Positions 16,832 to 25,957 of a stretch of 64,000 nucleotides of DNA are shown here, in pieces (the first letter of the stretch is position 1; each line of letters opens with the position of its first letter). Location of the stretch: NCBI RefSeq assembly GCF_900100885.1, contig NZ_LT629692.1, positions 1,178,001 to 1,242,000 on the forward strand, given 5' to 3'. The DNA comes from Microbacterium pygmaeum (lineage in GTDB: Bacteria > Actinomycetota > Actinomycetes > Actinomycetales > Microbacteriaceae). A model generated the notes under the pieces. It did not search any database and was not told the DNA's origin. It saw nothing but the letters and a program-made list of their open reading frames with translations. Both the position numbers and the translations under genes were made by a program.

Positions 16832-19416
16832 CGTCGCACCGCCAGCGTCGTCCCCGCGATCAGAACGCGGCGGTCGTCGCGCTCGTCCGCCGTCGCAGGT
16901 CGGGCCTGCCCACGCTCGAGGGTGTAGGCCAGTGACGGATCCGGCGTGGTGGGCGCGTTGACGAACGACGCGAACCGCTTGAGCTTCTCCGGATCGTCGA
17001 GCGTCGCCTTCCACTCGTCTTCGTAGTTGCCGACGTGCGCGGCCATCGCCGCGTCCAGGTCGTCGGCGATGCCCAGCGAGTCGTCGAAGATGACTCCGCG
17101 GAGCGCGTCGATCCCGCCCTCCATCTCCTCGAACCAGGGGGCTGTGCGCTGGAGACGGTCGGCGGTGCGGATGTAGTACATGAGGAAGCGATCGATCGCG
17201 CGCAGCAGACCCGCGTCGTCCAGGCCCTCGGCGAGCAGCACCGCATGACGTGGGGTGAATCCGCCGTTGCCGCCGACGTACATGTTCCAGCCCGCCTCCG
17301 TCGCGATCACTCCGACGTCCTTGCCGCGCGCTTCGGCGCACTCCCGAGCACAGCCGGACACCCCGAGCTTGAACTTGTGCGGGGACCGCAGCCCGCGGTA
17401 GCGCAGCTCGAGCTGCACCGCCATGCCCACCGAGTCCTGCACGCCGTAGCGGCACCAGGTCGACCCGACGCACGACTTCACGGTGCGCAACGACTTGCCG
17501 TAGGCCTGACCGGATTCGAAGCCCGCGTCCACGAGCCGGCGCCAGATCTCCGGCAACTGCTCCAGGCGAGCGCCGAACATGTCGATGCGCTGACCGCCGG
17601 TGATCTTCGTGTAGAGCCCGAAGTCACGGGCGACCTCGCCGATGAGGATCAGCCCCTCCGGGGTGATCTCACCTCCGGCGATGCGGGGCACCACCGAGTA
17701 GCTGCCGTCCTTCTGGATGTTGGCCATCACGTGGTCGTTCGTGTCCTGAAGTGCGGCATTCTCTCCGTCGAGCACGTGACCGGCCCCGAGGGAGGCGAGG
17801 ATGCTCGCGAGCACCGGTTTGCAGATGTCGCAGCCGCGTCCCGTGCCGAACCGCTCGATGATCGCGGTGAAGGCGCGCAGCCCCGACACGCGGACCGCGT
17901 CGAACAGCTGCGCCCGCGAGAAGGAGAAGTGTTCGCACAGGGCGCTGCTGAGGGATGCGCCGGTGCGGGCGAGCTCCGTGCCGACCAGCTTCTTGACCAG
18001 GGGCAGGCACGACCCGCAGGCCGCGCCGGCACGCGTGCAGGCCTTGACGCCCGCGACATCCGTGCACCCGGCATCGGTGACGGCGCACCGGATGGCGCCG
18101 GCGGTGACGCTGTTGCACGAGCAGACCAGCGCCTGATCGGGCAGTTCGGCGTCGCCGAGGGCGTCCCCGGCACCCTCGGGCATCAGGTAGGCAGCGGGAT
18201 CCGCGCCGAGCCGACCGCCCAGGAGTGGCCGGAGGAGACCGTAGGCGCTGGCATCCCCGACGAGGATCCCGCCGAGCAGGGTCTGCGCGTCGTCCGAGAG
18301 GACGAGCTTCTTGTACACGCCGGCCACGGGATCGGCGTAGACCACGTCCAGCGCACCCGGAGTCGTGGCGAAGGCGTCGCCGAAGCTGGCCACATCCACA
18401 CCGTTGAGCTTGAGTTTGGTGGAGTCGTCGTAGCCGGGGAAGTCGGCCTCACCGCCCAGCAGGCGTGTCGCGGCGACCTCCGCCATCGCGTACCCGGGAG
18501 CGACCAGTCCGACGCAGCGCCCGTCGAAACTCGCGACCTCGCCGATGGCGAGAATGCGCGGATCGGATGTCGTGCACGACGCATCGATCACGACGCCCCC
18601 GCGGTGCTCGACCGCGAGTCCGGCCGCGCGGGCGAGCTGGTCCCGCGGACGAACGCCGACGGTGAAGACGACGACGTCGGTATCCGCGTAGTCGCCCTCG
18701 CGGAACTCGAGTCCGCGGACGTTCCCGCGGACGTCGGAGTCGAGCCGTGTCGTCACGCTGCCGGTGCGCACGCCGATCCCGCGGGCTTCGATCAGGCGGC
18801 GCAGGGAATCCGCTCCGCGGTCGTCCAGCTGCGCGGACATCAGGCGGTCTGATGACTGCACGACGGTGCATTCGACATCCAGCCCCTGCAACGCTCCGGC
18901 AGCTTCCAGCCCGAGCAGTCCGCCCCCGATCACGGTGCCGCGAAGTGGTCGTCCGAGCTCGGCCGAGCGTCGCTGGACGAAGGCACGGAGTCGCTCGACG
19001 TCATCGAGCGTGCGATAGACGAAACAGCCTGCGAGATCGAAGCCGTCCACCATCAGCTTCGCGGCGAACGAGCCGGTGGCCAGCACGAGGGCATCCCAGC
19101 CGACACTGAGCCCGCTCTCGGTCGTGACGCGTCGCGCTTCGCGATCGATGCGGGCGACGGCATCCCCTCGAATGAATCGCACCCCGGATTCGTCGTCGAG
19201 CACCGAGCGGGGCAAGGTGAGCTCGTCAGCACTCGTGCCGGAGAAGTAGGAGGTCAGCCCCACCCGATCGTACGGATGCCGGTCCTCTTCGCCGATGACG
19301 GTGACCCGCCACCGTCCTTCCGGGTCGCCCGAACGCAGGCTCTCCACGAAGCGGTGGGCGACCATCCCGGCCCCCACGACGACGACGTGGCGCTGGTGGC
19401 CATGCTGCTCGACCAT
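16828..19416 (-). CDS. nirB: Nitrite reductase [NAD(P)H] large subunit NirB
   Basis: An 862-residue enzyme that reduces nitrite to ammonium with NAD(P)H. The N-terminal half is an FAD/NAD oxidoreductase ('VVVVGAGMVAHRFVE' at the start). A BFD-type [2Fe-2S] domain follows ('ALVCSCNSVTAGAI', 'CTRAGAACGSCLPLV'), then two nitrite/sulfite-reductase domains with the siroheme and [4Fe-4S] ligands in 'SCVGSTWCRYG' and 'GVSGCARECAEA'. ATG at 19416 is chosen because TACGGT lies exactly six bases upstream, the leaderless pattern common here. An in-frame ATG at 19473 with AGGAG six bases upstream would add 19 unconserved residues. First gene of the nir-siroheme operon. Confidence 0.95.
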   Translation of the reverse strand: MVEQHGHQRHVVVVGAGMVAHRFVESLRSGDPEGRWRVTVIGEEDRHPYDRVGLTSYFSGTSADELTLPRSVLDDESGVRFIRGDAVARIDREARRVTTESGLSVGWDALVLATGSFAAKLMVDGFDLAGCFVYRTLDDVERLRAFVQRRSAELGRPLRGTVIGGGLLGLEAAGALQGLDVECTVVQSSDRLMSAQLDDRGADSLRRLIEARGIGVRTGSVTTRLDSDVRGNVRGLEFREGDYADTDVVVFTVGVRPRDQLARAAGLAVEHRGGVVIDASCTTSDPRILAIGEVASFDGRCVGLVAPGYAMAEVAATRLLGGEADFPGYDDSTKLKLNGVDVASFGDAFATTPGALDVVYADPVAGVYKKLVLSDDAQTLLGGILVGDASAYGLLRPLLGGRLGADPAAYLMPEGAGDALGDAELPDQALVCSCNSVTAGAIRCAVTDAGCTDVAGVKACTRAGAACGSCLPLVKKLVGTELARTGASLSSALCEHFSFSRAQLFDAVRVSGLRAFTAIIERFGTGRGCDICKPVLASILASLGAGHVLDGENAALQDTNDHVMANIQKDGSYSVVPRIAGGEITPEGLILIGEVARDFGLYTKITGGQRIDMFGARLEQLPEIWRRLVDAGFESGQAYGKSLRTVKSCVGSTWCRYGVQDSVGMAVQLELRYRGLRSPHKFKLGVSGCARECAEARGKDVGVIATEAGWNMYVGGNGGFTPRHAVLLAEGLDDAGLLRAIDRFLMYYIRTADRLQRTAPWFEEMEGGIDALRGVIFDDSLGIADDLDAAMAAHVGNYEDEWKATLDDPEKLKRFASFVNAPTTPDPSLAYTLERGQARPATADERDDRRVLIAGTTLAVRR

Positions 19417-19556
19417 CCCTGCACCGTACGCGGGCGATGTTGCAGGGGATGGTGCGCGATGTTTCGGGGCCATGTCTGCTCCTGAGGGCGTCGGGGCTGA
19501 TGCCTCGACACTAGGAAGGTCGTATTTCGCGCCCCTCCCTCCGTGCGTTTCCCGCG

Positions 19557-19625
19557 GCGAACATTGTTCGCACAGTCGCGGTCGACAGATTGTGAGAAGC
19601 CGCCACGCAGCGCCGGATCTCACAA
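19557..19625. promoter_or_regulatory. Two inverted repeats between nirB and the nitrite channel gene
   Basis: The 343-base gap between the divergent nirB and nirC-type genes holds two clean inverted repeats. One is GCGAACA-T-TGTTCGC at 19557-19571, a perfect 15-base palindrome. The other is TTGTGAGA (19590-19597) and TCTCACAA (19618-19625) with 20 bases between. Such sites are likely operators for one or two regulators controlling nitrite uptake and reduction; a nitrogen regulator such as GlnR is one candidate, but I cannot match its consensus convincingly. Confidence 0.5.
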
Positions 19626-19759
19626 CGGCTCTGTCCGCATTGAGCGAACTCCGCAATCAAAGCTGTCCGCACGGGATACGACGCAGAAACGGCGGCGCCT
19701 TAGCGTCGGGTCAAGGCCGACAGACGGTCGCGAATCACTTCACCTTTGGAGCGTGTTCC

Positions 19760-20686
19760 ATGACGTACGTGAAACCAACGGATCTCGTCACCGACCTGAT
19801 CACTGCCGGCGAGACGAAGATCTTCCTGTCCACGCGCGACACGATCGTGCGGTCCATCATGGGCGGTGCGCTGCTCGCCCTCGCCGCCGCGTTCGCCGTC
19901 ACCGTCAGCGTGACGACCGGCATCCCACTCCTCGGGGCCGTCCTGTTCCCGGTCGGGTTCATCATGCTGTACCTGCTCGGATACGACCTGCTGACGGGTG
20001 TGTTCGTCCTGGCGCCGCTGGCATGGCTCGCCAGGCGTCCCGGGGTGACGCTGGGCGGCGTCCTGCGCAACTGGGGCCTGGTCTTCGTCGGCAACTTCAT
20101 CGGTGCCTTCGCGGTCGCCCTCCTCATGGCGATCGTCTTCACCAACGGCTGGTCCACTCCGCCGAACGAGGTCGGGGAGGCCATCGGCCACATCGGAGAG
20201 AATCGCACGGTGGGCTACGCGGAACACGGTGCGGCCGGCATGTTGACGCTGTTCGTGCGCGCGATGCTCTGCAACGCGATGGTCGCCACCGGCGTCGTGA
20301 TGGCGATGGTCGCCAAGGACGTCCCTGGCAAGATCATGGCGATGTGGATGCCGATCATGCTGTTCTTCTTCATGGGCTTCGAGCACTCGATCGTCAACAT
20401 GTTCCTGTTCCCGTCCGGGTTGCTGCTGGGCGGCGATTTCACCATCGGCGACTACCTGATCTGGAATGAGATCCCGACGGTGCTCGGCAACCTCGTCGGA
20501 GGACTGCTCCTGGTCGGCATCCCGATCTACGTCACCTACGGGCGCACCAAGGCGAGCCGTGCGGGGCGTCTGCCGCGTGCGCAGCGAATCCGACGCGGAA
20601 TCACGACGGCGCCTGCCTCCGTTGTGGACACCACCGCCGAGGCGATCGTCGACGTCCCGACCGACTCAGCGGTGCCCACCCGCTGA
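19760..20686 (+). CDS. nirC: Formate/nitrite channel family protein (NirC type)
   Basis: A 308-residue membrane protein of the FocA/NirC family with about six helices between residues 30 and 270. Typical segments are 'GAVLFPVGFIMLYLLGYDLL', 'NWGLVFVGNFIGAF', 'RAMLCNAMVATGVVMAMVAK' and 'GFEHSIVNMFLFPSGL'. It probably carries nitrite across the cytoplasmic membrane for the divergent nirBD operon. After the last helix there is a roughly 40-residue hydrophilic tail rich in Arg, Thr and Val that is not part of the usual fold. GGAG lies 9 bases before the ATG. A strong hairpin terminator follows the stop. Confidence 0.92.
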   Translation: MTYVKPTDLVTDLITAGETKIFLSTRDTIVRSIMGGALLALAAAFAVTVSVTTGIPLLGAVLFPVGFIMLYLLGYDLLTGVFVLAPLAWLARRPGVTLGGVLRNWGLVFVGNFIGAFAVALLMAIVFTNGWSTPPNEVGEAIGHIGENRTVGYAEHGAAGMLTLFVRAMLCNAMVATGVVMAMVAKDVPGKIMAMWMPIMLFFFMGFEHSIVNMFLFPSGLLLGGDFTIGDYLIWNEIPTVLGNLVGGLLLVGIPIYVTYGRTKASRAGRLPRAQRIRRGITTAPASVVDTTAEAIVDVPTDSAVPTR

Positions 20687-20728
20687 TCGGCCGCCACGCC
20701 ACCGAACGCAGCAGGGCGTGTGATGCAC

Positions 20729-20761
20729 GCAGGAGCGCCGCGGACTCCGCGGCGCTCCTGC
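20729..20761. terminator. Bidirectional hairpin terminator
   Basis: A perfect 15-bp stem, GCAGGAGCGCCGCGG paired with CCGCGGCGCTCCTGC, around a 3-base loop (ACT). It lies in the 114-base gap between the converging nirC-type gene and the alpha/beta-hydrolase gene, so it can end transcription from both sides. There is no long T-run, as is usual for actinobacterial terminators. Confidence 0.8.
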
Positions 20762-20800
20762 GGTGCGGTTCTGCGACGAGGCGTCCGACCGGTCGGCGCT

Positions 20801-21637
20801 CTACTCCTGGATGAACGCCAGAAGATCGGCATTCAGGACGTCGGCGTGCGTGGTCAGCATGCCGTGCGGGTAGCCCTCGTAGATCTTGAGGGTCGAGTTG
20901 CTGAGCAGCTCGTGCTGCTTGAGCGCGGCATCCTTGTATGGAACCACCTGGTCGTCATCGCCCTGGAGGACCAGCACCGGCACGGTGATCGCCTTGAGGT
21001 CCTCGGTCTGGTCGGTTTCGGAGAAGGCCTTGATGCCCTCGTAGTGCGCGAGCGCGCTGCCCGTCATCCCCTGACGCCACCAGTTGGCGATGACGGGCTC
21101 GGAGGCCTCGACTCCCGGGCGGTTGAAACCGTAGAAGGGACCGGATGCCACGGCCTGGAAGAACTCGGCACGGTTGGCTGCCAGCGCATCGCGGAATCCG
21201 TCGAAGACCGAGATCGGCGTGCCGTCCGGGTTCGCCTCGGCCTGCACCATCAGCGGGGGTACGGCCGAGACGAGGACCGCTTTGGCGACGCGTCCCTGGG
21301 GCTCTCCGTACTGCGCGACGTAGCGAGCGACTTGACCACCGCCGGTGGAGTGTCCGATGTGGATGGCGTTGTGCAGATCGAGATGCTCGACGACGGCGCT
21401 CGCGTCGCTCGCGTAGTGGTCCATGTCGTGGCCGGTGCTGATCTGCGAGGACCTGCCGTGCCCGCGGCGATCGCTGGCGATGACCCGGTAGCCCTTCCCC
21501 AGGAAGAACAGCATCTGCGCGTCCCAGTCGTCGGCGGACAGCGGCCAGCCGTGGTGGAACATGATCGGCTGGGCGTCGTGGCTGCCCCAGTCCTTGAAGT
21601 AGATCTCAGCGCCATCGCCGGTCGTCACAAAGCCCAT
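20801..21637 (-). CDS. Alpha/beta hydrolase (non-heme chloroperoxidase/esterase type)
   Basis: A 278-residue cytosolic serine hydrolase. The nucleophile elbow is 'GHSTGGG' with Ser97, the acid is in 'LQGDDDQVVP' and the histidine in 'YPHGML'. The oxyanion segment 'FHHGWPLSADDWD' is typical of the non-heme chloroperoxidase/arylesterase group. Such enzymes hydrolyse esters and can form peracids; the natural substrate cannot be told from sequence. The ATG at 21637 is preceded by GGAGG with six bases between, which decides against longer in-frame starts at 21655 and 21790. No operon partners. Confidence 0.9.
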   Translation of the reverse strand: MGFVTTGDGAEIYFKDWGSHDAQPIMFHHGWPLSADDWDAQMLFFLGKGYRVIASDRRGHGRSSQISTGHDMDHYASDASAVVEHLDLHNAIHIGHSTGGGQVARYVAQYGEPQGRVAKAVLVSAVPPLMVQAEANPDGTPISVFDGFRDALAANRAEFFQAVASGPFYGFNRPGVEASEPVIANWWRQGMTGSALAHYEGIKAFSETDQTEDLKAITVPVLVLQGDDDQVVPYKDAALKQHELLSNSTLKIYEGYPHGMLTTHADVLNADLLAFIQE

Positions 21638-21793
21638 GTTCGTCCTCCAGTTCATGTCGTCCCGTTCTGCGCGGGACAACGGTCCGCCCCTGCCCGTCGG
21701 TGAGCGGGGAGCGGGTTCACGATAGCGGTCGACGGTGTCCGTTCGGGAGTGAGGATGCCCGATCGCCGTGGGCAGGGACGGGGATGCCACAGA

Positions 21794-22591
21794 ATGATGC
21801 TCATGTGGCTCTACGCGCTCCCGATGTGGGTCGGACTTCCGCTGTTCATCGCCTTCGTCGTCGCCGGCTCGTGGCTGATCCTGCTCAGCCTGCGTCGCTG
21901 GGTGCGCAGGACCTCGCGCGGCAGCGGCGAATGGGACCGCATCCTCGGCTATGCCGTCGCGGTCTACGGCGTGTTCTACGGTGTGACCCTGGCCCTGATC
22001 GCCAGCGCTTCGTACGCGGACTTCTCCGACGTTGACGCGATCGTGCTGCAGGAATCGTCGTCGGTCGCGGTGCTCTACCGGGATGCCTCGGGATTCCCGG
22101 AACCGGAGAGAGGCGAGCTGCAGACGCTGCTCACCGACTACACCTCGCGGGTGATCGAGGTGGAGTGGCCCGCGCAGTCGTCGGGTGATCTTCCGAATGA
22201 GACGACCGACGAGGTGGACAAGATCGAACGCCTGCTCTTCGGCTTCCAGCCGCAGACCGAAGCCGAGTCGAACGTCCAGGAGGAGACGATCGACGCGTTC
22301 AACCAGTTCGTGGCCGACCGTCGCGCCCGCGTGGCGGTGACCGAACTCCAGCTGCCGGGTGTGCTGTGGATCGTGCTCACCGTCGGTGCCGTGCTCAACG
22401 CAGTGCTCCTCGGCCTCATCGAGGCTCGCAGCTTACGTGTCCACCTCGCGATGTCCGGCCTCATCGCGGTCTTCGTGGCAATGCTGATCTTCGCCATCGC
22501 CGGTTTCGACCGGCCGTATTCGGGATCCATATCGGTCGAGCCGACGTACTTCATCGAGCTCCGCGACGGTCTGCTGCATCGCGACGGCTGA
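21794..22591 (+). CDS. DUF4239-type membrane protein (bestrophin-like)
   Basis: A 265-residue membrane protein. Two helices near the N-terminus (residues about 8-32 and 48-68), a soluble middle with 'VDAIVLQESSSVAVLYRDA', and two helices near 185-240 match the DUF4239 family, which is distantly related to bestrophin anion channels. Its role is not known. Start is uncertain between ATG codons at 21794, 21797 and 21803, or GTG at 21749. It stands alone, 38 bases before the lactonase gene. Confidence 0.75.
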   Translation: MMLMWLYALPMWVGLPLFIAFVVAGSWLILLSLRRWVRRTSRGSGEWDRILGYAVAVYGVFYGVTLALIASASYADFSDVDAIVLQESSSVAVLYRDASGFPEPERGELQTLLTDYTSRVIEVEWPAQSSGDLPNETTDEVDKIERLLFGFQPQTEAESNVQEETIDAFNQFVADRRARVAVTELQLPGVLWIVLTVGAVLNAVLLGLIEARSLRVHLAMSGLIAVFVAMLIFAIAGFDRPYSGSISVEPTYFIELRDGLLHRDG

Positions 22592-22629
22592 CCGGCGTCA
22601 CTGCCGCCGGCGACCCGTACGATCGAGGA

Positions 22630-23670
22630 ATGACCGAGCCCTTTCTCCTCCTCGTGGCCAACGCCGGTGACAGCAGCATCAGCGCCTTCCGTCTCGCCGA
22701 TGGCTCGCTGGAACGGCTGTCCGTCACGGAGGGCCTCGAGGGCTGCTCGACCTTCGCGGTGGACTCCAGCCGCAACCTCGTCTATGCGGCGGTGAAGCCG
22801 CGCCGAGAAGGCGAGTCCGCAGGCATCGTCACGCTCGAACTCGATCGCGCCAAGGGCACGCTCACTCCACGATCACGGCTGGACCTGCCGGATGGCGGGA
22901 TGAACTACCTCGCCCTGTCGCGCGATGGCGGCTGCCTGCTCGGCGCCTCCTACGGCGGAGGCTACGGCATCAGCTGCGCGGTGGAGGACGGTGTGGTCGG
23001 CGAGGAGATCTCGCGGATCGCGTTCCCGAACCTGCACTCGGTGCTGCCGAGCGCAGACGGCCGGTTCGCCTACTTCGTCTCCCTCGGAGCGGACCTGGTC
23101 GCGCAGTACGCGCTCACCGCGGACCTCCGTCTTGAGCCGCTGCACCCCGCCACGGTGGCAGCACCGGAGGGGAGCGGACCCAGGCACCTGGTCATCAACG
23201 CCGCGCAGGATGCCGTGTACGTGCTGACCGAGTTCTCCTGCGAGGTGCTGCACTTCGGCCGCGACACCGACAGCGGAGTGCTGGAGCTCGTCGGCGCGGC
23301 CGACGCCTTCGACCCGTCGCGCGGCCTCCGGCACAGCCGGATCGGCGCCGACCCGCGGGCCGAACACCTCATCTGGGGCGCCGATCTCCATTTCGGTGCG
23401 GGGGAGCGGCACCTCTGGGCCTCCGAGCGCACCGAGAGCACGGTGGCCGCCGTCGCGGTCGCACGGGACGGCGCGGTATCCGCGCCCGTCGGGTTCACCG
23501 AGACGGAGCCGCAGCCGCGCGGCTTCGACCTGAGCGCCGACGGTGCCCACCTCGTCGTCGCGGGGGAGCGGTCAACCACCGTGTCGCTGTACACGGTCGA
23601 TGACGATCAGCTCGAGCTGGTGCAACGGGCCGAGACCGGCGTCGGTGCGAACTGGGTGCGGTTCGTCTGA
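22630..23670 (+). CDS. Lactonase family protein (6-phosphogluconolactonase-like beta-propeller)
   Basis: A 346-residue protein of the seven-bladed propeller lactonase family (YbhE/Pgl type, PF10282). Repeated blades are seen as 'LLVANAGDSSISAFRLADG', 'NLHSVLPSADGRFAYFVSLG', 'GPRHLVINAAQDAVYVL' and 'QPRGFDLSADGAHLVVAGE'. The family includes enzymes that hydrolyse 6-phosphogluconolactone in the pentose phosphate pathway, but not all members do. No signal peptide. The TACGAT hexamer six bases before the ATG suggests a leaderless transcript. Confidence 0.85.
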   Translation: MTEPFLLLVANAGDSSISAFRLADGSLERLSVTEGLEGCSTFAVDSSRNLVYAAVKPRREGESAGIVTLELDRAKGTLTPRSRLDLPDGGMNYLALSRDGGCLLGASYGGGYGISCAVEDGVVGEEISRIAFPNLHSVLPSADGRFAYFVSLGADLVAQYALTADLRLEPLHPATVAAPEGSGPRHLVINAAQDAVYVLTEFSCEVLHFGRDTDSGVLELVGAADAFDPSRGLRHSRIGADPRAEHLIWGADLHFGAGERHLWASERTESTVAAVAVARDGAVSAPVGFTETEPQPRGFDLSADGAHLVVAGERSTTVSLYTVDDDQLELVQRAETGVGANWVRFV

Positions 23671-23695
23671 CGACGCGGGCGGCACGAAGCGTGAA

Positions 23696-24565
23696 CTAGC
23701 GCCCCGCGCCGACCCGGACGAGCTCGTCGTGCGGCACGAGGTACTGCCGCTGCAGCCAGTCGCCGAAACCTCGCACCGCCAGGTACTCCTCGGGCTGCGC
23801 ACGAGCCACCACCGGGTCATCAGCCGCGTACGCCGCGAAGACCTCGAGTTTGCGGCGCAACGCGTCGCTCTCGATGTTCGCGGGACGCTCCGCCGCCGGG
23901 TAGCCGACCGCGTAGCGCACGAGACGTGCATCGACGAGGCCGTCGTCCACGAGGGAGGCGACGAGGCTTCCGACGGTCTGATGGTCGGGGTGGTCGCCGT
24001 CCGCGCCGTCGGCGAACGTGGGATTGTTGGTGATCACGAGCGTCGGCCGGTACTCGGCGATGAGCTCGATCACCGCCCCGCGCAGAAGCTCGAGGGTGAT
24101 GTCCTGGTCGCTGTCGAGCCCTCGGATCGGCGTCTTGTACCCCGTGAAGAGATTCCGGAGGCTGTTGCGACCGGTGGCCTCATACCCGTTGCCGCCGAGT
24201 CCGCCGTCCGCAAGGCGTAAGAAGATCAGCGCGACCCTGTCATCGTCGTCCGGGCTCGTGACCGTCACACGCAGCCCGTTGCCGAGGGTCTCCGTCCGAT
24301 CCGTCCACGCGCCCGACCGTCCGCGCATCGCGTCGTACGCCGCGCGGATGCCCTGCTCGCGACCGGCGACGTACTCCGACATCCCTTTGCCGGCGTCACC
24401 GGCGGTGAAGAAGAAGCTGCGGGTGCGGCATCCGCTCTCCAGCGCCTGAGTGAGCGTCGGATTTGCGAAGATCAGATCGTCGTCGTAATGGGCGAAGAAG
24501 GTCGCCACCGTCTCGATCGGGGAGTGCTCCGGAAGCGGATGCCGCGGGTCGCCGAGATCGCTCAT
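23696..24565 (-). CDS. PIG-L/LmbE-family deacetylase
   Basis: A 289-residue protein with the zinc-binding PIG-L motif near the N-terminus in the form 'FAHYDDDLIFANP' (usual form AHPDDE), followed by 'TAGDAGKG', and a later 'DHPDHQTVG' that supplies further metal ligands. The family removes acetyl groups from N-acetylglucosamine-type sugars, for example in mycothiol or glycolipid synthesis; the substrate here is unknown. The proline-to-tyrosine change in the first motif is shared by many actinobacterial relatives. TAGGCT lies seven bases before the ATG, so the mRNA is probably leaderless. The gene converges with the lactonase gene. Confidence 0.85.
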   Translation of the reverse strand: MSDLGDPRHPLPEHSPIETVATFFAHYDDDLIFANPTLTQALESGCRTRSFFFTAGDAGKGMSEYVAGREQGIRAAYDAMRGRSGAWTDRTETLGNGLRVTVTSPDDDDRVALIFLRLADGGLGGNGYEATGRNSLRNLFTGYKTPIRGLDSDQDITLELLRGAVIELIAEYRPTLVITNNPTFADGADGDHPDHQTVGSLVASLVDDGLVDARLVRYAVGYPAAERPANIESDALRRKLEVFAAYAADDPVVARAQPEEYLAVRGFGDWLQRQYLVPHDELVRVGAGR

Positions 24566-24656
24566 CTGAGCGAGCCTACTCGTCGGCTCTCCCCCGCTTT
24601 CCGCGCATCACGAGCTGCGGACGGATCGTCCCGGCGGCTGCCGATGACCGGATAGC

Positions 24657-25310
24657 TCACGCCGGTTCGCCTGCCGGACCTGACGCGGCGGAGTCGACGC
24701 TGTCGCCGCCGATCGCCTCGCCCATGAAGCTCTGGATGCTCCACCCCGCTTCCGGATCGCCCTCGGCGATGACCACGCCGGTGTTGTGCAGGGTGTGATG
24801 CATGATGAAATCCGGTGGCAGGTTGGTCGCGCGCAGCGATGCCCACGCCCGGATGGCGGCCCCGTGGCTGACGATCACGACCGACGTCGAGTGCTCCCGG
24901 GCCGCTTCGTCGATGACCTCGTCGTAGCGTGCGAGGAACTCCGCGCCGCTCTCGCCACCCGGAATGCGCAGGTCGAGGTTTCCGCCGGTCCAGTCGTAGA
25001 CGGTCGAGAGGTAGACGCGAACGGACGCCATGTCGCCGCGCATCTCGAGGTCGCCGGCGCCGATCTCACGCAGACCCGGCCGCTCGATCGTCTCGAGCTC
25101 GCGCGCAGCGGCGAGATAGGCGGCGGTCAGCTGCGTGCGGACCATGTTCGACACGTAGATCGCGTCGATCTCCTCGCCGGCAAGCGCTTCGGGGAGCGCG
25201 GCGGCCTGCTCCAGGCCCAATGCGGTCAAGCCGGGCCCGGGCACTCGCGTGTCGAGCAGCCCTTTGACGTTGGCGGGGGTCTGTCCGTGACGGACGAAGA
25301 TGAGGCGCAT
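24657..25310 (-). CDS. Histidine phosphatase family protein
   Basis: A 217-residue protein of the phosphoglycerate-mutase-like superfamily. The phosphohistidine motif 'FVRHGQTPAN' is at residues 5-14, and the second catalytic histidine is in 'VIVSHGAAIRAW'. There are no neighbours that suggest a substrate; family members remove phosphate from sugars, cofactors or proteins. ATG at 25310 is preceded by TAGATT at seven bases, indicating a leaderless start, and the longer frame upstream adds only an unconserved basic stretch. Confidence 0.9.
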   Translation of the reverse strand: MRLIFVRHGQTPANVKGLLDTRVPGPGLTALGLEQAAALPEALAGEEIDAIYVSNMVRTQLTAAYLAAARELETIERPGLREIGAGDLEMRGDMASVRVYLSTVYDWTGGNLDLRIPGGESGAEFLARYDEVIDEAAREHSTSVVIVSHGAAIRAWASLRATNLPPDFIMHHTLHNTGVVIAEGDPEAGWSIQSFMGEAIGGDSVDSAASGPAGEPA

Positions 25311-25320
25311 TCCCTCTAAT

Positions 25321-25752
25321 CTACGAGAGCGCCTCGAACTCCCGCTGCAGTTCCGCCCACTGTTCATCGCTGAGCGTCACCGTCATGCCGGCGGGATCGG
25401 AGTTGTCCCACTGCACGGTCTGCACGGCACCGCCGGCCGACACGATCGGAATCCAGACGAAGGACGGCAGGCTCGCCGGGCCATGACCGAGGATCCATCG
25501 CCGGATCTCCGGCTCGATGCCATTCCACCACTGCGGCGCAGGGGCGGAGTGCACGTCCAGCCAGCCCGTCTCACGGCCGATCAGCGACACGAGCGTGCCG
25601 TCGCCGAACTCCGGCGAGTCGCCCTCGTACACGGCTGCGGCGTCGATCTCGCCGGCGCCCACCCCCGAGGCGATCTTCGCATCGCCGATCGAGGGGAATC
25701 CGGTGCGGCGCAGGCCGGCGGCATCCGACTTCGTCTCCAGACTGAAGGCCAT
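25321..25752 (-). CDS. Conserved hypothetical protein
   Basis: A 143-residue soluble protein of unknown function, moderately acidic, without signal peptide or membrane segment. It contains 'WLDVHSAPAPQWWNGIEPEI' and ends with a helical 'SDEQWAELQREFEAL'. I do not recognise the family. It lies 10 bases upstream of the phosphatase gene on the same strand and just after a small acidic gene, so the three may be co-transcribed. Confidence 0.65.
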   Translation of the reverse strand: MAFSLETKSDAAGLRRTGFPSIGDAKIASGVGAGEIDAAAVYEGDSPEFGDGTLVSLIGRETGWLDVHSAPAPQWWNGIEPEIRRWILGHGPASLPSFVWIPIVSAGGAVQTVQWDNSDPAGMTVTLSDEQWAELQREFEALS

Positions 25753-25758
25753 CCGCTC

Positions 25759-25896
25759 TCAGCCTCCGGACGGGTTGTCCAGGGGCCGGTCGTTCTCGTC
25801 GGTCGTGTCGGGCGCCTCCGGCGCGCCACCCGACGCGGTGTCGGCCTCTTCGTCCTCGCCGGGGGTGCCCTGGGTGTTCTGCTTGTCGGTGTCCAT
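25759..25896 (-). CDS. Small acidic hypothetical protein
   Basis: A 45-residue frame starting 'MDTDKQNTQGTPGEDEEA' and ending 'RPLDNPSGG'. It is very rich in Asp, Glu, Gly and Pro and is probably unstructured. Short acidic proteins of this kind occur often in Microbacteriaceae genomes, but no function is known. Support is limited to base composition and its position six bases before the next gene on the same strand. Confidence 0.45.
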   Translation of the reverse strand: MDTDKQNTQGTPGEDEEADTASGGAPEAPDTTDENDRPLDNPSGG

Positions 25897-25957
25897 GGCT
25901 CCACACTGGCGATGATCGGATGCCGCGGCGACGGGTTGACAGCGCGGCATTCGGCGC

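Noticed and set aside
24806..24818. Isolated match to the palindrome start (GGTGGCAGGTT) inside the histidine phosphatase gene
   Set aside because: It encodes conserved protein sequence and has no matching right arm nearby, so it is coincidence.
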